Source of the DNA: Arsenicicoccus bolidensis DSM 15745
GTDB lineage: Bacteria; Actinomycetota; Actinomycetes; Actinomycetales; Dermatophilaceae
NCBI RefSeq assembly: GCF_000426385.1
Contig: NZ_AUFG01000021.1
Span: 1 to 64,000, forward strand
Direction of reading: 5' to 3'
DNA length: 64,000 nucleotides
The position numbers and the translations under genes are program-made. Below the pieces are notes generated by a model, which worked only from the letters and a program-made list of their open reading frames with translations, was not told where the DNA came from and searched no databases. Of this stretch, positions 18,131 to 29,880 are shown piece by piece; position 1 is the first letter of the stretch; the number at the start of each line of letters is the position of its first letter.

Positions 18131-18439
18131 ATGGCGGGACAGAAGATCCGCATCCGGCTTAAGTCGTACGACCACGAGGTCATCGACAGCTCGGCGCGCA
18201 AGATCGTGGACACCGTGACCCGTGCGGGCGCGACGGTGGTGGGCCCCGTGCCCCTCCCGACGGAGAAGAACGTGTTCTGCGTCATCCGTTCGCCCCACAA
18301 GTACAAGGACAGCCGCGAGCACTTCGAGATGCGGACGCACAAGCGTCTCATCGACATCATCGACCCGACGCCCAAGGCCGTCGACTCGCTGATGCGTCTC
18401 GACCTGCCGGCGGACGTCAACATCGAGATCAAGCTCTGA
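18131..18439 (+). CDS. rpsJ: 30S ribosomal protein S10
   Basis: The 102-residue S10 binds in the head of the small subunit and also acts in antitermination with Nus[20 protein letters not shown] is the typical start. The frame is open upstream, but ATG 18131 is supported by GAGAGAGAG upstream and family length. It opens the S10 cluster, with rplC 10 bp later. Confidence 0.98.
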   Translation: MAGQKIRIRLKSYDHEVIDSSARKIVDTVTRAGATVVGPVPLPTEKNVFCVIRSPHKYKDSREHFEMRTHKRLIDIIDPTPKAVDSLMRLDLPADVNIEIKL

Positions 18440-18449
18440 GGAACCCGAC

Positions 18450-19109
18450 ATGACTAACGCTGCTATCGAGCGCAACGTCAAGGGCGTCCTTGGCGAGAAG
18501 CTCGGCATGACCCAGGTCTGGGACGCGGACAACCGCCTCATCCCCGTCACGGTCATCAAGGCGGGCCCCTGCGTCGTCACGCAGGTCCGCGACGCCGAGA
18601 AGGACGGCTACCAGGCCGTCCAGATCGCCTTCGGCGCGATCGACCCGCGCAAGGTCAACAAGCCCATGACCGGCCACTTCGAGAAGGCCGGTGTGTCGCC
18701 GCGCCGCCACCTGGTCGAGCTCCGCACCTCCGACTCCGCGGACTACTCCGTCGGCCAAGAGATCACGGCGGAGGCCTTCGAGGTCGGCTCGGACGTCGAC
18801 GTCACGGGCACCACCAAGGGCAAGGGATTCGCGGGCGTCATGAAGCGCCACGGGTTCAAGGGCGTCTCGTCCTCCCACGGTGCGCACCGCAACCACCGCA
18901 AGCCGGGCTCGATCGGTGGCTGCTCCACCCCGGGTCGCGTCTTCAAGGGCATGCGCATGGCCGGCCGCATGGGCGGCGTGCGCCAGACCACCCAGAACCT
19001 CACGATCCACGCCGTGGACGCCGACAAGGGCCTGCTGATCATCAAGGGTGCCGTCCCCGGTCCCCGCGGTGGCGTGGTCCTCGTGCGCACGGCCGCCAAG
19101 GGGGCCTGA
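18450..19109 (+). CDS. rplC: 50S ribosomal protein L3
   Basis: The 219-residue L3 is an early assembly protein near the peptidyl transferase centre. [13 protein letters not shown], the extended loop with [19 protein letters not shown] and GRMGG are typical. GAGGAA precedes ATG 18450. rplD begins 5 bp after its stop. Confidence 0.98.
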   Translation: MTNAAIERNVKGVLGEKLGMTQVWDADNRLIPVTVIKAGPCVVTQVRDAEKDGYQAVQIAFGAIDPRKVNKPMTGHFEKAGVSPRRHLVELRTSDSADYSVGQEITAEAFEVGSDVDVTGTTKGKGFAGVMKRHGFKGVSSSHGAHRNHRKPGSIGGCSTPGRVFKGMRMAGRMGGVRQTTQNLTIHAVDADKGLLIIKGAVPGPRGGVVLVRTAAKGA

Positions 19110-19114
19110 TCCAC

Positions 19115-19774
19115 ATGACGACCATCGACATCCTGGACGCCAAGGGCGCCAAGGCCGGCTCCGTCGAGCTGCCGGCCGAGGTCTTCGACGTCCAGACCAA
19201 CATCCCGCTGATCCACCAGGTCGTGGTGGCCCAGCTCGCCGCCGCTCGTCAGGGCACGCACAAGGCCAAGACGCGCGCCGAGGTGCGCGGCGGTGGCGCC
19301 AAGCCGTACCGCCAGAAGGGCACCGGTCGCGCCCGTCAGGGTTCGACGCGTGCGCCGCAGTTCGCCGGCGGTGGCGTCGTCCACGGGCCCGTGCCGCGTG
19401 ACTACTCGCAGCGCACCCCCAAGAAGATGAAGGCCGCCGCCCTGCGTGGCGCCCTCTCGGACCGCGCTCGTCACGGTCGCGTCCACGTCCTGTCCTCCCT
19501 CGTCGAGGGTGACGCGCCGTCCACCAAGGTGGCCGCGAACGTCCTCGGTGGCATCAGCGGGCGCAAGAACCTGCTCGTCGTCATCGAGCGCGAGGACACG
19601 CTGGGCATGGCGTCCGTCCGCAACATCGCCAACGTGCACATCCTGGTCGCCGACCAGCTCAACACGTACGACGTGCTCTGCGCGGACGACGTGGTCTTCA
19701 CCCAGGGCGCTCTCGAGGCCTTCCTGGCCAAGGGCACCCCGGCGGCCGCCAAGGCTGAGGAGGACACCAAGTGA
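19115..19774 (+). CDS. rplD: 50S ribosomal protein L4
   Basis: The 219-residue L4 binds 23S rRNA and lines the exit tunnel. The tunnel loop around [22 protein letters not shown] is intact, the region where macrolide-resistance changes arise. In other bacteria L4 represses the S10 operon; whether it does here cannot be read from the sequence. It overlaps rplW by 4 bp (GTGA). Confidence 0.98.
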   Translation: MTTIDILDAKGAKAGSVELPAEVFDVQTNIPLIHQVVVAQLAAARQGTHKAKTRAEVRGGGAKPYRQKGTGRARQGSTRAPQFAGGGVVHGPVPRDYSQRTPKKMKAAALRGALSDRARHGRVHVLSSLVEGDAPSTKVAANVLGGISGRKNLLVVIEREDTLGMASVRNIANVHILVADQLNTYDVLCADDVVFTQGALEAFLAKGTPAAAKAEEDTK

Positions 19775-20070
19775 GCACCATCAAGGACCCCCGCGACATC
19801 CTGCTCGCGCCGGTCGTCTCCGAGAAGTCGTACGGACTGATGGGCCAGGGCAAGTACACCTTCGTGGTGGACCCCCGGGCCAACAAGACCGAGATCAAGA
19901 TCGCCATCGAGCAGATCTTCAAGGTCAAGGTGGACTCCGTGCACACGCTCAACCGCCCGGGCAAGACCCGCCGCACGCGGTTCGGCCTCGGCAAGCGCAA
20001 GGACACGAAGCGCGCGATCGTCACCCTCAAGGAAGGGTCGATCGACATCTTCGGAGGCGCTGGCGTCTGA
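19771..20070 (+). CDS. rplW: 50S ribosomal protein L23
   Basis: The 99-residue L23 sits at the tunnel exit and docks trigger factor and the signal recognition particle. [17 protein letters not shown] and the C-terminal [10 protein letters not shown] are typical. GTG 19771 overlaps the rplD stop. rplB follows after 42 bp. Confidence 0.98.
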   Translation: MSTIKDPRDILLAPVVSEKSYGLMGQGKYTFVVDPRANKTEIKIAIEQIFKVKVDSVHTLNRPGKTRRTRFGLGKRKDTKRAIVTLKEGSIDIFGGAGV

Positions 20071-20112
20071 CGCCGGCGACCGAGGATCGACTAGGACACT
20101 GAGGGATCAGAC

Positions 20113-20949
20113 ATGGCTATCCGTAAGTACAAGCCCACGACGCCGGGTCGTCGTGGCTCGAGCGTCGCGGACTTCGTAGAGGTCACGCGCAGCACACCTG
20201 AGAAGTCGCTGGTGCGCCCGCTGCCCAAGAGCGGTGGACGCAACTCGAGCGGCCGCATCACCACCCGCCACATCGGCGGTGGCCACAAGCGCGCCTACCG
20301 CGTGATCGACTTCCGTCGTCACGACAAGGACGGCGTGCCCGCCAAGGTCGCTCACATCGAGTACGACCCCAACCGCACCGCCCGCATCGCGCTGCTGCAC
20401 TACGCGGACGGCGAGAAGCGCTACATCCTCGCGCCGAACCGCCTGTCCCAGGGCGACATGGTCGAGAACGGCCCGGGCGCCGACATCAAGCCCGGCAACG
20501 CGCTGCCGCTCAAGAACATCCCCGTGGGTACGGTCATCCACGCCATCGAGCTGAAGCCCGGTGGCGGGGCCAAGATCGCCCGCTCGGCCGGTGCTCGCGT
20601 GCAGCTCGTCGCCAAGGACGGCCCCTACGCCCAGCTGCGTATGCCGTCCGGCGAGATCCGCAACGTCGACCTGCGCTGCCGCGCCACGGTCGGCGAGGTG
20701 GGCAACGCCGAGCAGAGCAACATCAACTGGGGCAAGGCCGGCCGCATGCGGTGGAAGGGCAAGCGCCCGACCGTCCGTGGTGTCGCCATGAACCCGATCG
20801 ACCACCCGCACGGTGGTGGTGAGGGCAAGACCTCCGGTGGTCGCCACCCGGTGAGCCCCTGGGGCCAGCCCGAGGGTCGCACCCGCAAGCCGGGCAAGCC
20901 GAGCGACAAGCTCATCGTCCGTCGTCGTCGTACTGGCAAGAAGCGCTGA
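20113..20949 (+). CDS. rplB: 50S ribosomal protein L2
   Basis: The 278-residue L2 is needed for subunit joining and peptidyl transferase activity. [15 protein letters not shown], the central [11 protein letters not shown] and the C-terminal [15 protein letters not shown], with the conserved histidine, are present. GAGGGA lies before ATG 20113. Confidence 0.98.
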   Translation: MAIRKYKPTTPGRRGSSVADFVEVTRSTPEKSLVRPLPKSGGRNSSGRITTRHIGGGHKRAYRVIDFRRHDKDGVPAKVAHIEYDPNRTARIALLHYADGEKRYILAPNRLSQGDMVENGPGADIKPGNALPLKNIPVGTVIHAIELKPGGGAKIARSAGARVQLVAKDGPYAQLRMPSGEIRNVDLRCRATVGEVGNAEQSNINWGKAGRMRWKGKRPTVRGVAMNPIDHPHGGGEGKTSGGRHPVSPWGQPEGRTRKPGKPSDKLIVRRRRTGKKR

Positions 20950-20964
20950 TAGGAGCCTTTGGAC

Positions 20965-21246
20965 ATGCCTCGTAGCCTGAAGAAGGGCCCCTTCATCGAC
21001 GACCACCTTCAGAAGAAGGTGGACGCCCAGAACGAAGCCGGCACCAAGAACGTCATCAAGACCTGGTCGCGCCGTTCGGTGGTCTCGCCGGACATGCTCG
21101 GTCACACCCTCGCCGTCCACGACGGCCGCAAGCACGTCCCGGTGTTCGTCACCGAGTCGATGGTCGGCCACAAGCTCGGCGAGTTCGCCCCCACCCGTAC
21201 CTTCAAGGGTCACGAGAAGGACGACAAGAAGGGGCGTCGTCGCTGA
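20965..21246 (+). CDS. rpsS: 30S ribosomal protein S19
   Basis: The 93-residue S19 binds with S13 in the 30S head. [15 protein letters not shown] is typical. I chose ATG 20965 over TTG 20959 because AGGAG (20951-20955) is 9 bp from the ATG and too close to the TTG. Its TGA shares one base with the rplV ATG. Confidence 0.98.
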   Translation: MPRSLKKGPFIDDHLQKKVDAQNEAGTKNVIKTWSRRSVVSPDMLGHTLAVHDGRKHVPVFVTESMVGHKLGEFAPTRTFKGHEKDDKKGRRR

Positions 21247-21647
21247 TGGCCAACAACGACAAGGAATTCCAGATGGAAGCCAAGGCCGTTGCGCGCCACG
21301 TGCGCGTCACGCCCATGAAGGCTCGCCGCGTCGTCGACCTGATCCGCGGCAAGCAGGCCGGCGAGGCTATCGCCACGCTGCAGTTCGCCCCGCAGTCGGC
21401 GAGCGACCCGGTGCTCAAGGTTCTCCAGAGCGCCATCGCCAACGCCCGCGTCAAGGCCGACCAGGCCTCGCAGGCCTTCGACGAGCGCAACCTCGTCATC
21501 ACCAAGGCGTACGTGGACGAGGGCCAGACCATGAAGCGGTTCCAGCCGCGGGCCCAGGGTCGCGCCTTCCGCATCCGCAAGCGCACGAGCCACATCACCG
21601 TCTTCGTGGCCCAGCCGGAGGCCGCTAGCAAGGGAGGCACCCGCTAA
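21246..21647 (+). CDS. rplV: 50S ribosomal protein L22
   Basis: The 133-residue L22 extends a hairpin into the exit tunnel. [21 protein letters not shown] and the C-terminal [18 protein letters not shown] loop, a macrolide contact, are intact. Both ends overlap neighbours by one base, as part of the tightly packed rpsS-rplV-rpsC-rplP-rpmC-rpsQ run. Confidence 0.98.
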   Translation: MANNDKEFQMEAKAVARHVRVTPMKARRVVDLIRGKQAGEAIATLQFAPQSASDPVLKVLQSAIANARVKADQASQAFDERNLVITKAYVDEGQTMKRFQPRAQGRAFRIRKRTSHITVFVAQPEAASKGGTR

Positions 21648-22477
21648 TGGGTCAGAAGGTCAACCCGCACGGTTTCCGCCTCGGTATCACCACCGACCAC
21701 CGCAGCCGGTGGTTCGCCGACAGCACCAAGGCCGGTCAGCGGTACCGCGACTACGTGAAGGAAGACGTCGCCATCCGTCGTCTCCTGTCCAACGGCATGG
21801 AGCGCGCCGGCATCTCCCGCGTGGAGATCGAGCGCACCCGTGACCGCGTCCGCGTGGACATCCACACGGCGCGCCCAGGCATCGTCATCGGTCGCCGTGG
21901 CGCCGAGGCCGACCGCATCCGCGGCGAGCTCGAGAAGCTCACGGGCAAGCAGGTCCAGCTGAACATCCTCGAGGTCAAGAACCCCGAGGTCGACGCCCAG
22001 CTGGTCGCCCAGGGCATCGCCGAGCAGCTCTCGGCCCGCGTCTCGTTCCGTCGCGCCATGCGCAAGGGCATGCAGTCCGCCCAGCGCGCCGGCGCCCAGG
22101 GCATCCGGGTCATGTGCGCCGGCCGTCTCGGCGGCGCCGAGATGTCCCGCTCGGAGTTCTACCGCGAGGGCCGTGTCCCGCTGCACACGCTGCGCGCCAA
22201 CATCGACTACGGCTTCTACGAGGCTCGTACGACGTTCGGTCGCATCGGCGTCAAGGTGTGGATCTACAAGGGCGACGTGACGGCCAAGGAGCTGGCTGCC
22301 CAGCAGGCCGCCGCCCCGCGTCCGTCCCGCGGCCCGCGCCGCGACGGCGCCGACCGCCCCGGCCGTGGTGGCCGTGGCCCCCGTCGTGACAGCAACCGCG
22401 ACGCCGCCCCGGCCGAGGCCGGCGCTGCGTCCGACACCGCGCAGGCCCAGCCTGCGGAGCAGGGAGCTGAGTCCTGA
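21647..22477 (+). CDS. rpsC: 30S ribosomal protein S3
   Basis: The 276-residue S3 helps form the mRNA entry site. [14 protein letters not shown], the KH domain with [15 protein letters not shown], and the C-terminal [12 protein letters not shown] domain are typical. About 55 residues of basic, Gly/Ala-rich tail ([19 protein letters not shown] and on) extend beyond the core, a usual variation in actinobacteria. Confidence 0.98.
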   Translation: MGQKVNPHGFRLGITTDHRSRWFADSTKAGQRYRDYVKEDVAIRRLLSNGMERAGISRVEIERTRDRVRVDIHTARPGIVIGRRGAEADRIRGELEKLTGKQVQLNILEVKNPEVDAQLVAQGIAEQLSARVSFRRAMRKGMQSAQRAGAQGIRVMCAGRLGGAEMSRSEFYREGRVPLHTLRANIDYGFYEARTTFGRIGVKVWIYKGDVTAKELAAQQAAAPRPSRGPRRDGADRPGRGGRGPRRDSNRDAAPAEAGAASDTAQAQPAEQGAES

Positions 22478-22896
22478 TGCTGATTCCCCGTCGTGTGAAG
22501 CACCGCAAGCAGCACCACCCCGGTCGCAGCGGCGCAGCCAAGGGCGGCACCACGGTCGCGTTCGGTGACTACGGGATCCAGGCGCTCGAGCCGGCCTACG
22601 TCACCAACCGTCAGATCGAGTCCGCTCGTATCGCCATGACGCGTTACATGAAGCGTGGTGGAAAGGTCTGGATCAACATCTACCCGGACCGCCCGCTGAC
22701 CAAGAAGCCCGCCGAGACCCGCATGGGTTCCGGAAAGGGCTCGCCCGAGTGGTGGGTCGCCAACGTCAAGCCCGGCCGCGTGATGTTCGAGCTGGCCGGC
22801 GTCCCGGAGCCCGTCGCCCGTGAGGCCATGCGCCTCGCGATGCACAAGCTCCCGATGAAGTGCCGTTTCGTGGCGCGTGAAGGTGGTGACATCTGA
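22477..22896 (+). CDS. rplP: 50S ribosomal protein L16
   Basis: The 139-residue L16 contacts the A-site t[22 protein letters not shown] and the [12 protein letters not shown] loop match the family. ATG 22477 overlaps the rpsC stop by one base and the gene overlaps rpmC the same way. Confidence 0.98.
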   Translation: MLIPRRVKHRKQHHPGRSGAAKGGTTVAFGDYGIQALEPAYVTNRQIESARIAMTRYMKRGGKVWINIYPDRPLTKKPAETRMGSGKGSPEWWVANVKPGRVMFELAGVPEPVAREAMRLAMHKLPMKCRFVAREGGDI

Positions 22897-23141
22897 TGGC
22901 AGTCGGATCCAAGGACCTGACCTCCGAGCAGCTGCGTGGCCTCGGCGACGACCGTCTGGTCGACGAGCTGAAGAAGGCCAAGGAGGAGCTGTTCAACCTC
23001 CGCTTCCAGTCGGCCACGGGCCAGCTGGAGAACCACGGCCGTCTGCGCGCTGTCCGCAAGGACATCGCTCGCATCTACACCGAGATGCGCGAGCGCGAGC
23101 TCGGCATCGGCGCCGCCCCCGCGAAGGGTGGCCAGGCATGA
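22896..23141 (+). CDS. rpmC: 50S ribosomal protein L29
   Basis: The 81-residue L29 lies near the tunnel exit beside L23. The two-helix core has [18 protein letters not shown] and the conserved [18 protein letters not shown]. It overlaps rpsQ by 4 bp (ATGA). Confidence 0.97.
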   Translation: MAVGSKDLTSEQLRGLGDDRLVDELKKAKEELFNLRFQSATGQLENHGRLRAVRKDIARIYTEMRERELGIGAAPAKGGQA

Positions 23142-23440
23142 GCGACAACCAGAAGGAAGCTGCCAACACCGTGAGCGAGACCACCCTCGAGCGCAACGAC
23201 CGCAAGACCCGTCAGGGCTACGTGGTGAGCGACAAGATGGACAAGACCGTCGTGGTCGAGGTCGAGGACCGCGTCAAGCACGCGCTCTACGGCAAGGTCC
23301 TGCGGCGCAGCAGCAAGGTCAAGGCGCACGACGAGGAGAACTCGGCGGGCATCGGCGACCGTGTCCTGATCATGGAGACCCGTCCGCTGTCCGCCACCAA
23401 GCGGTGGCGCGTGGTCGAGATCCTCGAGCGCGCCAAGTAG
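23138..23440 (+). CDS. rpsQ: 30S ribosomal protein S17
   Basis: The 100-residue S17 is an early 16S rRNA binder. An N-terminal extension of about 20 residues precedes the OB-fold core with [22 protein letters not shown] 23138 overlaps the rpmC stop. A 120-bp gap follows before rplN, the only real break between the S10-type and spc-type clusters. Confidence 0.97.
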   Translation: MSDNQKEAANTVSETTLERNDRKTRQGYVVSDKMDKTVVVEVEDRVKHALYGKVLRRSSKVKAHDEENSAGIGDRVLIMETRPLSATKRWRVVEILERAK

Positions 23441-23560
23441 TTCGGCCGCTCACCCGCAAGCATCGGCCCCAGGATCACCTGAGGCCAGCCCGACCAACAG
23501 TTCGGCCAGGCTCAACCGGAGGGATCCGGTGAGAACCAGCTCGACGACAGGAGTTCGACA

Positions 23561-23929
23561 GTGATCCAGCAGGAGTCGCGACTGCGCGTCGCCGACAACA
23601 CCGGTGCCAAGGAGATCCTTTGCATCCGCGTGCTCGGCGGTTCGGGTCGTCGGTATGCCGGCATCGGCGACGTCATCGTCGCCACCGTCAAGGACGCGAT
23701 CCCCGGTGGCAACGTGAAGAAGGGCGACGTGGTCAAGGCCGTCATCGTCCGCACGACCAAGGAGCGTCGTCGTATCGACGGTTCCTACATCAAGTTCGAC
23801 GAGAACGCGGCCGTCATCCTCAAGAACGACGGTGACCCGCGTGGCACGCGCATCTTCGGCCCGGTGGGCCGCGAGCTGCGTGACAAGAAGTTCATGAAGA
23901 TCATCTCTTTGGCGCCGGAGGTGCTGTAA
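23561..23929 (+). CDS. rplN: 50S ribosomal protein L14
   Basis: The 122-residue L14 forms intersubunit contacts. [19 protein letters not shown] and the closing [16 protein letters not shown] are family standard. GTG 23561 follows ACAGGAG. It opens the spc cluster. Confidence 0.98.
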   Translation: MIQQESRLRVADNTGAKEILCIRVLGGSGRRYAGIGDVIVATVKDAIPGGNVKKGDVVKAVIVRTTKERRRIDGSYIKFDENAAVILKNDGDPRGTRIFGPVGRELRDKKFMKIISLAPEVL

Positions 23930-23932
23930 CCC

Positions 23933-24274
23933 ATGGCGAAGATGAAGATCAAGAAGGGTGACCTGGTCCAGGTCATCACCGGCCCCGACAAGGGCAAGAC
24001 GGGCAAGGTCATCTCGGTGAGCACCGAGACCGGGCGCGTCCTGGTCGAGGGCATCAACCGGGTGACCAAGCACACCAAGGCCGGCCAGGGTGCCAACCGC
24101 ACCGGTGGCATCGTCCACACCGAGGCGCCGATCCACGTGTCCAACGTGCAGGTCGTCGACCCGGAGACCAAGAAGCCGACCCGTACCAAGACGCGCGTCG
24201 AGACCGTCGAGCGTGACGGCCGGTCCAAGACCGTCCGCACGCGCGTGTCCGTCCGCTCGGGCAAGGACCTGTGA
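23933..24274 (+). CDS. rplX: 50S ribosomal protein L24
   Basis: The 113-residue L24 starts 50S assembly. The KOW motif [20 protein letters not shown] is at the N-terminus. GGAGG inside the rplN end is its ribosome binding site, and rplE starts 1 bp after its stop. Confidence 0.98.
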   Translation: MAKMKIKKGDLVQVITGPDKGKTGKVISVSTETGRVLVEGINRVTKHTKAGQGANRTGGIVHTEAPIHVSNVQVVDPETKKPTRTKTRVETVERDGRSKTVRTRVSVRSGKDL

Positions 24275-24275
24275 C

Positions 24276-24845
24276 ATGACTGCTACCACCTCTGAGAAGA
24301 CGCAGCCTCGCCTCAAGGCGCGCTACGCCGCGGAGATCAAGCCCGCCCTGCGGGAGGAGTTCTCCTTCGCCAACGTCATGCAGGTTCCCGGCGTCGTCAA
24401 GGTCATCGTGAACATGGGTGTCGGCGAGGCCGCTCGCGACTCGAAGCTGATCGAGGGCGCGGTGCGCGACCTGACCGCCATCACCGGTCAGAAGCCCACC
24501 GTGACCAAGGCTCGCAAGTCGATCGCTCAGTTCAAGCTGCGCGAGGGCATGCCGATCGGCGCGCACGTCACCCTCCGCGGTGACCGCATGTGGGAGTTCC
24601 TCGACCGTCTGCTGTCGGTCGCCCTCCCGCGCATCCGCGACTTCCGGGGTCTCTCCGGCAAGCAGTTCGACGGTCGCGGCAACTACACCTTCGGTCTCAA
24701 CGAGCAGTCGATGTTCCACGAGATCGACCAGGACAAGATCGACCGGGTTCGCGGCATGGACATCACCATCGTCACCACCGCCACGAACGACGACGAGGGG
24801 CGCGCCCTGCTCAAGCAGCTCGGCTTCCCGTTCAAGGAGAACTGA
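24276..24845 (+). CDS. rplE: 50S ribosomal protein L5
   Basis: The 189-residue L5 binds 5S rRNA and touches the P-site t[22 protein letters not shown] and [20 protein letters not shown] are typical. The frame is open upstream, but ATG 24276 fits family length and lies just after the rplX stop. rpsN follows after 2 bp. Confidence 0.98.
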   Translation: MTATTSEKTQPRLKARYAAEIKPALREEFSFANVMQVPGVVKVIVNMGVGEAARDSKLIEGAVRDLTAITGQKPTVTKARKSIAQFKLREGMPIGAHVTLRGDRMWEFLDRLLSVALPRIRDFRGLSGKQFDGRGNYTFGLNEQSMFHEIDQDKIDRVRGMDITIVTTATNDDEGRALLKQLGFPFKEN

Positions 24846-24847
24846 CC

Positions 24848-25033
24848 GTGGCCAAGACCGCTCTGATCAACAAGGCGAACGCCAAGCCGAAGTTCAAGGT
24901 GCGCGCCTACACGCGTTGCCAGCGCTGTGGCCGTCCGCACTCGGTGTACCGCAAGTTCGGCCTGTGCCGGATCTGCCTGCGCGAGATGGCGCACGCGGGA
25001 GAGCTCCCCGGCGTCACCAAGAGCAGCTGGTAA
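24848..25033 (+). CDS. rpsZ: 30S ribosomal protein S14, zinc-binding type
   Basis: The 61-residue protein is the short form with four zinc-ligand cysteines (CQRC and CRIC). The longer cysteine-free S14 of some actinobacteria belongs to zinc-stress operons. GTG 24848 gives the usual [20 protein letters not shown]. It is often named rpsN in annotations. The 120-bp gap to rpsH holds nothing I recognise. Confidence 0.97.
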   Translation: MAKTALINKANAKPKFKVRAYTRCQRCGRPHSVYRKFGLCRICLREMAHAGELPGVTKSSW

Positions 25034-25153
25034 ACCCAAACCTCGAATTTCCACTCCGCTCTACATCGCAGGTCGGCACGACGGCCGGACACCGAGATTC
25101 CTCGGCGCCAGGCCCCGTCACTGAAACCGCGGTGAGGAAGGGCAAGCAGCCCA

Positions 25154-25552
25154 ATGACCATGACTGACCCGATTGCGGACATGCTGACCCGCGTCCGGAA
25201 CGCCAACTCGGCGCACCACGACGTCGTCTCCATGCCGTTCTCGAAGCTGAAGAAGAACATCGCGGACATCCTCGAGGCCGAGGGCTACATCGCCGGCTCG
25301 AAGATCGAAGAGGCCGAGGTGGGTCAGACGCTGACCATCAACCTCAAGTACGGCCCCAACCGCGAGCGGTCCATCGCAGGCGTGCGCCGGGTGTCCAAGC
25401 CCGGTCTGCGCGTCTACGCGAAGTCCACCAACCTGCCCAAGGTCCTCGGCGGCCTCGGCGTGGCGATCATCTCCACGTCGACCGGCCTCCTGACCGACAA
25501 GCAGGCTGCCCAGAAGGGCGTAGGTGGGGAAGTCCTCGCCTACGTCTGGTAA
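25154..25552 (+). CDS. rpsH: 30S ribosomal protein S8
   Basis: The 132-residue S8 binds the central domain of 16S rRNA and in E. coli represses the spc operon. [15 protein letters not shown] and the C-terminal GGEVLAYVW are standard. ATG 25154 is used; ATG 25160 two codons later is also possible. Confidence 0.98.
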   Translation: MTMTDPIADMLTRVRNANSAHHDVVSMPFSKLKKNIADILEAEGYIAGSKIEEAEVGQTLTINLKYGPNRERSIAGVRRVSKPGLRVYAKSTNLPKVLGGLGVAIISTSTGLLTDKQAAQKGVGGEVLAYVW

Positions 25553-25576
25553 CCCACGGCGCGAAAGGAGAATCTC

Positions 25577-26116
25577 ATGTCCCGAATTGGACGACTCCCG
25601 GTCTCCGTGCCTATGGGTGTGGAGGTCAACATCGACGGTCAGACCGTCACCGTCAAGAAGAACAACGCCGAGCTGAGCCACGTCGTGGCCGAGCCGATCA
25701 CGGTCGAGAAGACCGAGGACGGCACGATCGAGGTCAAGCGTCCCAACGACGAGCGCCAGTCCCGTGCCCTGCACGGCCTGACCCGTTCGCTCATCGCCAA
25801 CATGGTCGAGGGCGTGACCAACGGCTACGAGAAGAAGCTCGAGATCTTCGGCACGGGTTACCGCGTGATGGCCCGGGGCAGCAACCTCGAGTTCGCCCTC
25901 GGCTACTCGCACCCGATCGTCGTCGAGCCGCCGGAGGGCATCACCTTCCAGGTCGAGGCCCCGACGAAGTTCTCGGTCAAGGGCATCGACAAGCAGCTCG
26001 TCGGCGAGGTCGCTGCCAACATCCGCAAGCTCCGCAAGCCCGACCCCTACAAGGGCAAGGGCGTCCGCTACGCGGGCGAGCAGATCCGCCGCAAGGTCGG
26101 AAAGGCTGGTAAGTAA
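25577..26116 (+). CDS. rplF: 50S ribosomal protein L6
   Basis: The 179-residue L6 lies near the factor-binding site. [29 protein letters not shown] and the C-terminal [14 protein letters not shown] motif are present. AAAGGAGA precedes ATG 25577, and rplR starts 3 bp after the stop. Confidence 0.98.
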   Translation: MSRIGRLPVSVPMGVEVNIDGQTVTVKKNNAELSHVVAEPITVEKTEDGTIEVKRPNDERQSRALHGLTRSLIANMVEGVTNGYEKKLEIFGTGYRVMARGSNLEFALGYSHPIVVEPPEGITFQVEAPTKFSVKGIDKQLVGEVAANIRKLRKPDPYKGKGVRYAGEQIRRKVGKAGK

Positions 26117-26119
26117 GCC

Positions 26120-26497
26120 ATGGCACGACTCATCGTCAAGCGCGGCAAGGGCAAGAGCGCCGCTCGCGGCCGCCGCCACCTGCGTCTGCGCAAGCGCATC
26201 GCCGGCACCACGACGCGTCCTCGTCTCGTGGTCAACCGGTCCGCGCGCCACATGTTCGTCCAGGTCGTCGACGACTCCGTCGGCAAGACCCTGGCGAGCG
26301 CGTCCACGATGGAGGCCGACCTGCGCTCCTTCGAGGGCGACAAGACGGCCAAGGCCAAGCGCGTCGGCGAGCTCGTGGCCGAGCGCGCCAAGGCGGCCGG
26401 GGTGTCCGCGGTCGTGTTCGACCGTGGCGGCAACCAGTACCACGGCCGCATCGCCGCGATCGCCGACGGCGCCCGCGAGGGTGGTCTGGACCTGTGA
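26120..26497 (+). CDS. rplR: 50S ribosomal protein L18
   Basis: The 125-residue L18 brings 5S rRNA into the large subunit. A basic N-terminus ([20 protein letters not shown]) is followed by the core with [18 protein letters not shown] and the closing [20 protein letters not shown]. Confidence 0.98.
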   Translation: MARLIVKRGKGKSAARGRRHLRLRKRIAGTTTRPRLVVNRSARHMFVQVVDDSVGKTLASASTMEADLRSFEGDKTAKAKRVGELVAERAKAAGVSAVVFDRGGNQYHGRIAAIADGAREGGLDL

Positions 26498-26537
26498 CCG
26501 CTCACCAGACGTACGTTTCAGGAAAGAGGAACATCTG

Positions 26538-27170
26538 ATGCCAGGACCTCAGCGCCGCGGAACCGGCGCCGGCACCGGCCAGAACGGTGGCGAGCGCACC
26601 AACGACCGCCGTGACCGTCGCGAGCGCAACGACCGTCGCGACTCCGCCGAGAAGAGCCAGTACATCGAGCGCGTGGTGACCATCAACCGCGTCGCCAAGG
26701 TCGTCAAGGGTGGCCGCCGCTTCAGCTTCACCGCGCTCGTCGTGGTGGGCGACGGTGACGGCACCGTGGGCGTGGGCTACGGCAAGGCCAAGGAGGTGCC
26801 CGCCGCGATCGCGAAGGGCGTCGAGGAGGCCAAGAAGGCGTTCTTCCGCGTCCCCCGCATCCAGGGCACCATCCCGCACCCCGTCCAGGGTGAGAAGGCC
26901 GCGGGCGTCGTGCTCCTGCGTCCGGCGGCTCCCGGTACCGGTGTCATCGCCGGTGGTCCGGTGCGCGCCGTGCTCGAGTGCGCCGGCATCCACGACGTGC
27001 TGTCCAAGTCGCTCGGCTCGGACAACTCGATCAACATCGTCCACGCGACGGTCGAGGCCCTCAAGGGTCTCGAGCGCCCCGAGGCCGTTGCCGCCCGCCG
27101 CGGCAAGTCCCTCGAGGACGTCGCACCCGCCGCTCTGCTGCGCGCCCGTGCCGCTGGGGCTGGTGCCTGA
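26538..27170 (+). CDS. rpsE: 30S ribosomal protein S5
   Basis: The 210-residue S5 takes part in decoding fidelity and mRNA unwinding. A charged N-terminal extension (about 40 residues, Arg/Asp-rich) precedes the core with [28 protein letters not shown] and [12 protein letters not shown] 26538 follows AAAGAGGA. Its TGA shares a base with the rpmD ATG. Confidence 0.98.
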   Translation: MPGPQRRGTGAGTGQNGGERTNDRRDRRERNDRRDSAEKSQYIERVVTINRVAKVVKGGRRFSFTALVVVGDGDGTVGVGYGKAKEVPAAIAKGVEEAKKAFFRVPRIQGTIPHPVQGEKAAGVVLLRPAAPGTGVIAGGPVRAVLECAGIHDVLSKSLGSDNSINIVHATVEALKGLERPEAVAARRGKSLEDVAPAALLRARAAGAGA

Positions 27171-27352
27171 TGTCTCGACTCAAGGTGACCCAGACCCGCG
27201 GCCACGTCGGCTGCAAGCAGAACCAGCGCGAGACCCTGCGCACGCTCGGTCTCAAGCGCATCGGTGACGTCGTCGTCAAGGAGGACCGCCCGGAGATCCG
27301 GGGCATGGTCCGCACCGTGGCGCACCTCGTGACCGTCGAGGAGGTTGACTGA
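27170..27352 (+). CDS. rpmD: 50S ribosomal protein L30
   Basis: The 60-residue L30 has the compact core [20 protein letters not shown] and [11 protein letters not shown]. It overlaps rpsE and rplO by single bases, showing strict translational coupling. Confidence 0.97.
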   Translation: MSRLKVTQTRGHVGCKQNQRETLRTLGLKRIGDVVVKEDRPEIRGMVRTVAHLVTVEEVD

Positions 27353-27846
27353 TGGCTACCGCCAAGAAGTCCGGCGAGCAGGAGCTCCCTGCCGACGGCA
27401 CCACGCACGCCCTGAAGGTTCACCACCTTCGTCCCGCCCCCGGCGCCAAGACCCCCAAGACCCGCGTGGGTCGCGGTGAGGGCTCCAAGGGCAAGACGGC
27501 CGGTCGTGGCACCAAGGGCACGAAGGCCCGTTACCAGGTGCCCGAGGGCTTCGAGGGTGGTCAGACGCCGCTGCACATGCGTCTGCCCAAGCTGCGCGGC
27601 TTCAAGAACCCGTTCAAGACCGAGTACCAGGTCGTGAACCTCGACAAGATCTCGGCGCTGTACCCCGAGGGTGGCGACGTCACCGTGGAGGGTCTCGTGG
27701 AGAAGGGCGCGGTCCGCAAGGGCTCGCTCGTCAAGGTGCTCGGCCAGGGCGAGATCACCGTCAAGGTCAACGTGACCGCTGACAAGTTCTCCGGCTCTGC
27801 CAAGGACAAGATCGAGGCCGCGGGCGGTTCCACCACCCAGGCCTGA
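27352..27846 (+). CDS. rplO: 50S ribosomal protein L15
   Basis: The 164-residue L15 is a late assembly protein. [39 protein letters not shown] and [19 protein letters not shown] are the family signature. A perfect hairpin follows, so secY probably has its own promoter. Confidence 0.98.
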   Translation: MATAKKSGEQELPADGTTHALKVHHLRPAPGAKTPKTRVGRGEGSKGKTAGRGTKGTKARYQVPEGFEGGQTPLHMRLPKLRGFKNPFKTEYQVVNLDKISALYPEGGDVTVEGLVEKGAVRKGSLVKVLGQGEITVKVNVTADKFSGSAKDKIEAAGGSTTQA

Positions 27847-27893
27847 TCGCCGGGGGAGGCCGGCGCCGCCGGTCCCGCCCGACATCACCCGCA

Positions 27894-27928
27894 CCAAGGC
27901 CCCGGAAGCGTCGCTTCCGGGGCCTTGG
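27894..27928 (+). terminator. Hairpin terminator between rplO and secY
   Basis: CCAAGGCCCCGGAAGC (27894-27909) and its exact complement (27913-27928) form a 16-bp stem with a 3-base loop. No T-run follows. It ends the spc ribosomal protein unit before secY. Confidence 0.8.
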
Positions 27929-27994
27929 GCGTGGGGGGCACCAGGGGTGCGGATGCTACCCTGCGTAAGTTGTCGTGGTCGCCGAGGAGGACCT

Positions 27995-29307
<1,313 letters not shown>

Positions 29308-29308
<1 letters not shown>

Positions 29309-29871
29309 TGCAGCTGATCATCATGGGTCCGCCCGGTGCCGGCAAGGGCACCCAGGCCGCACGACTCGTCGCGGACCTCGGGATCCCCGCGATCTCGACG
29401 GGCGACATCTTCCGCGCCAACATCAAGAACGAGACCGAGCTCGGTCTCAAGGTCAAGGAGATCATCGCCGGCGGCGGCTACGTCCCCGACGAGATCACGG
29501 ACGCGATCGTGGCCGACCGGCTCTCCGAGCCGGACTGCGAGCCGGGCTTCCTGCTCGACGGCTACCCGCGAACCGTGGGGCAGGTCGAGGCCCTCGACGG
29601 GATGCTGGACCGCATGGGCCGCGCTCTGGACGCGGTGCTCGTCCTCACGGTCGACACCGACGCCGTGGTGCAGCGACTGCTCAAGCGGGCCGAGGTCGAG
29701 GGGCGCGTGGACGACACCGAGGAGGTCATCCGCGAGCGCATGGCGATCTACACCCGCGAGACGCAGCCCCTCATCGATCTCTACCGCGAGCGCGGCCTGA
29801 TCCGCGAGGTCGACGGCATGGGCGACGTCGACGACGTGACCGCGCGGCTCCTGCAGACCGTGCGGGGCTGA
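29308..29871 (+). CDS. adk: Adenylate kinase
   Basis: The 187-residue enzyme interconverts ATP plus AMP with two ADP. The P-loop GPPGAGKGTQ is at the N-terminus, the AMP-binding STGDIFR and LLDGYPRTVGQ follow, and RVDD lies in the short LID. The long zinc LID of other forms is missing, as usual in actinobacteria. It is coupled to secY by a one-base overlap, and map follows after 9 bp. Confidence 0.97.
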
Positions 29872-29880
29872 GCCGCCCAC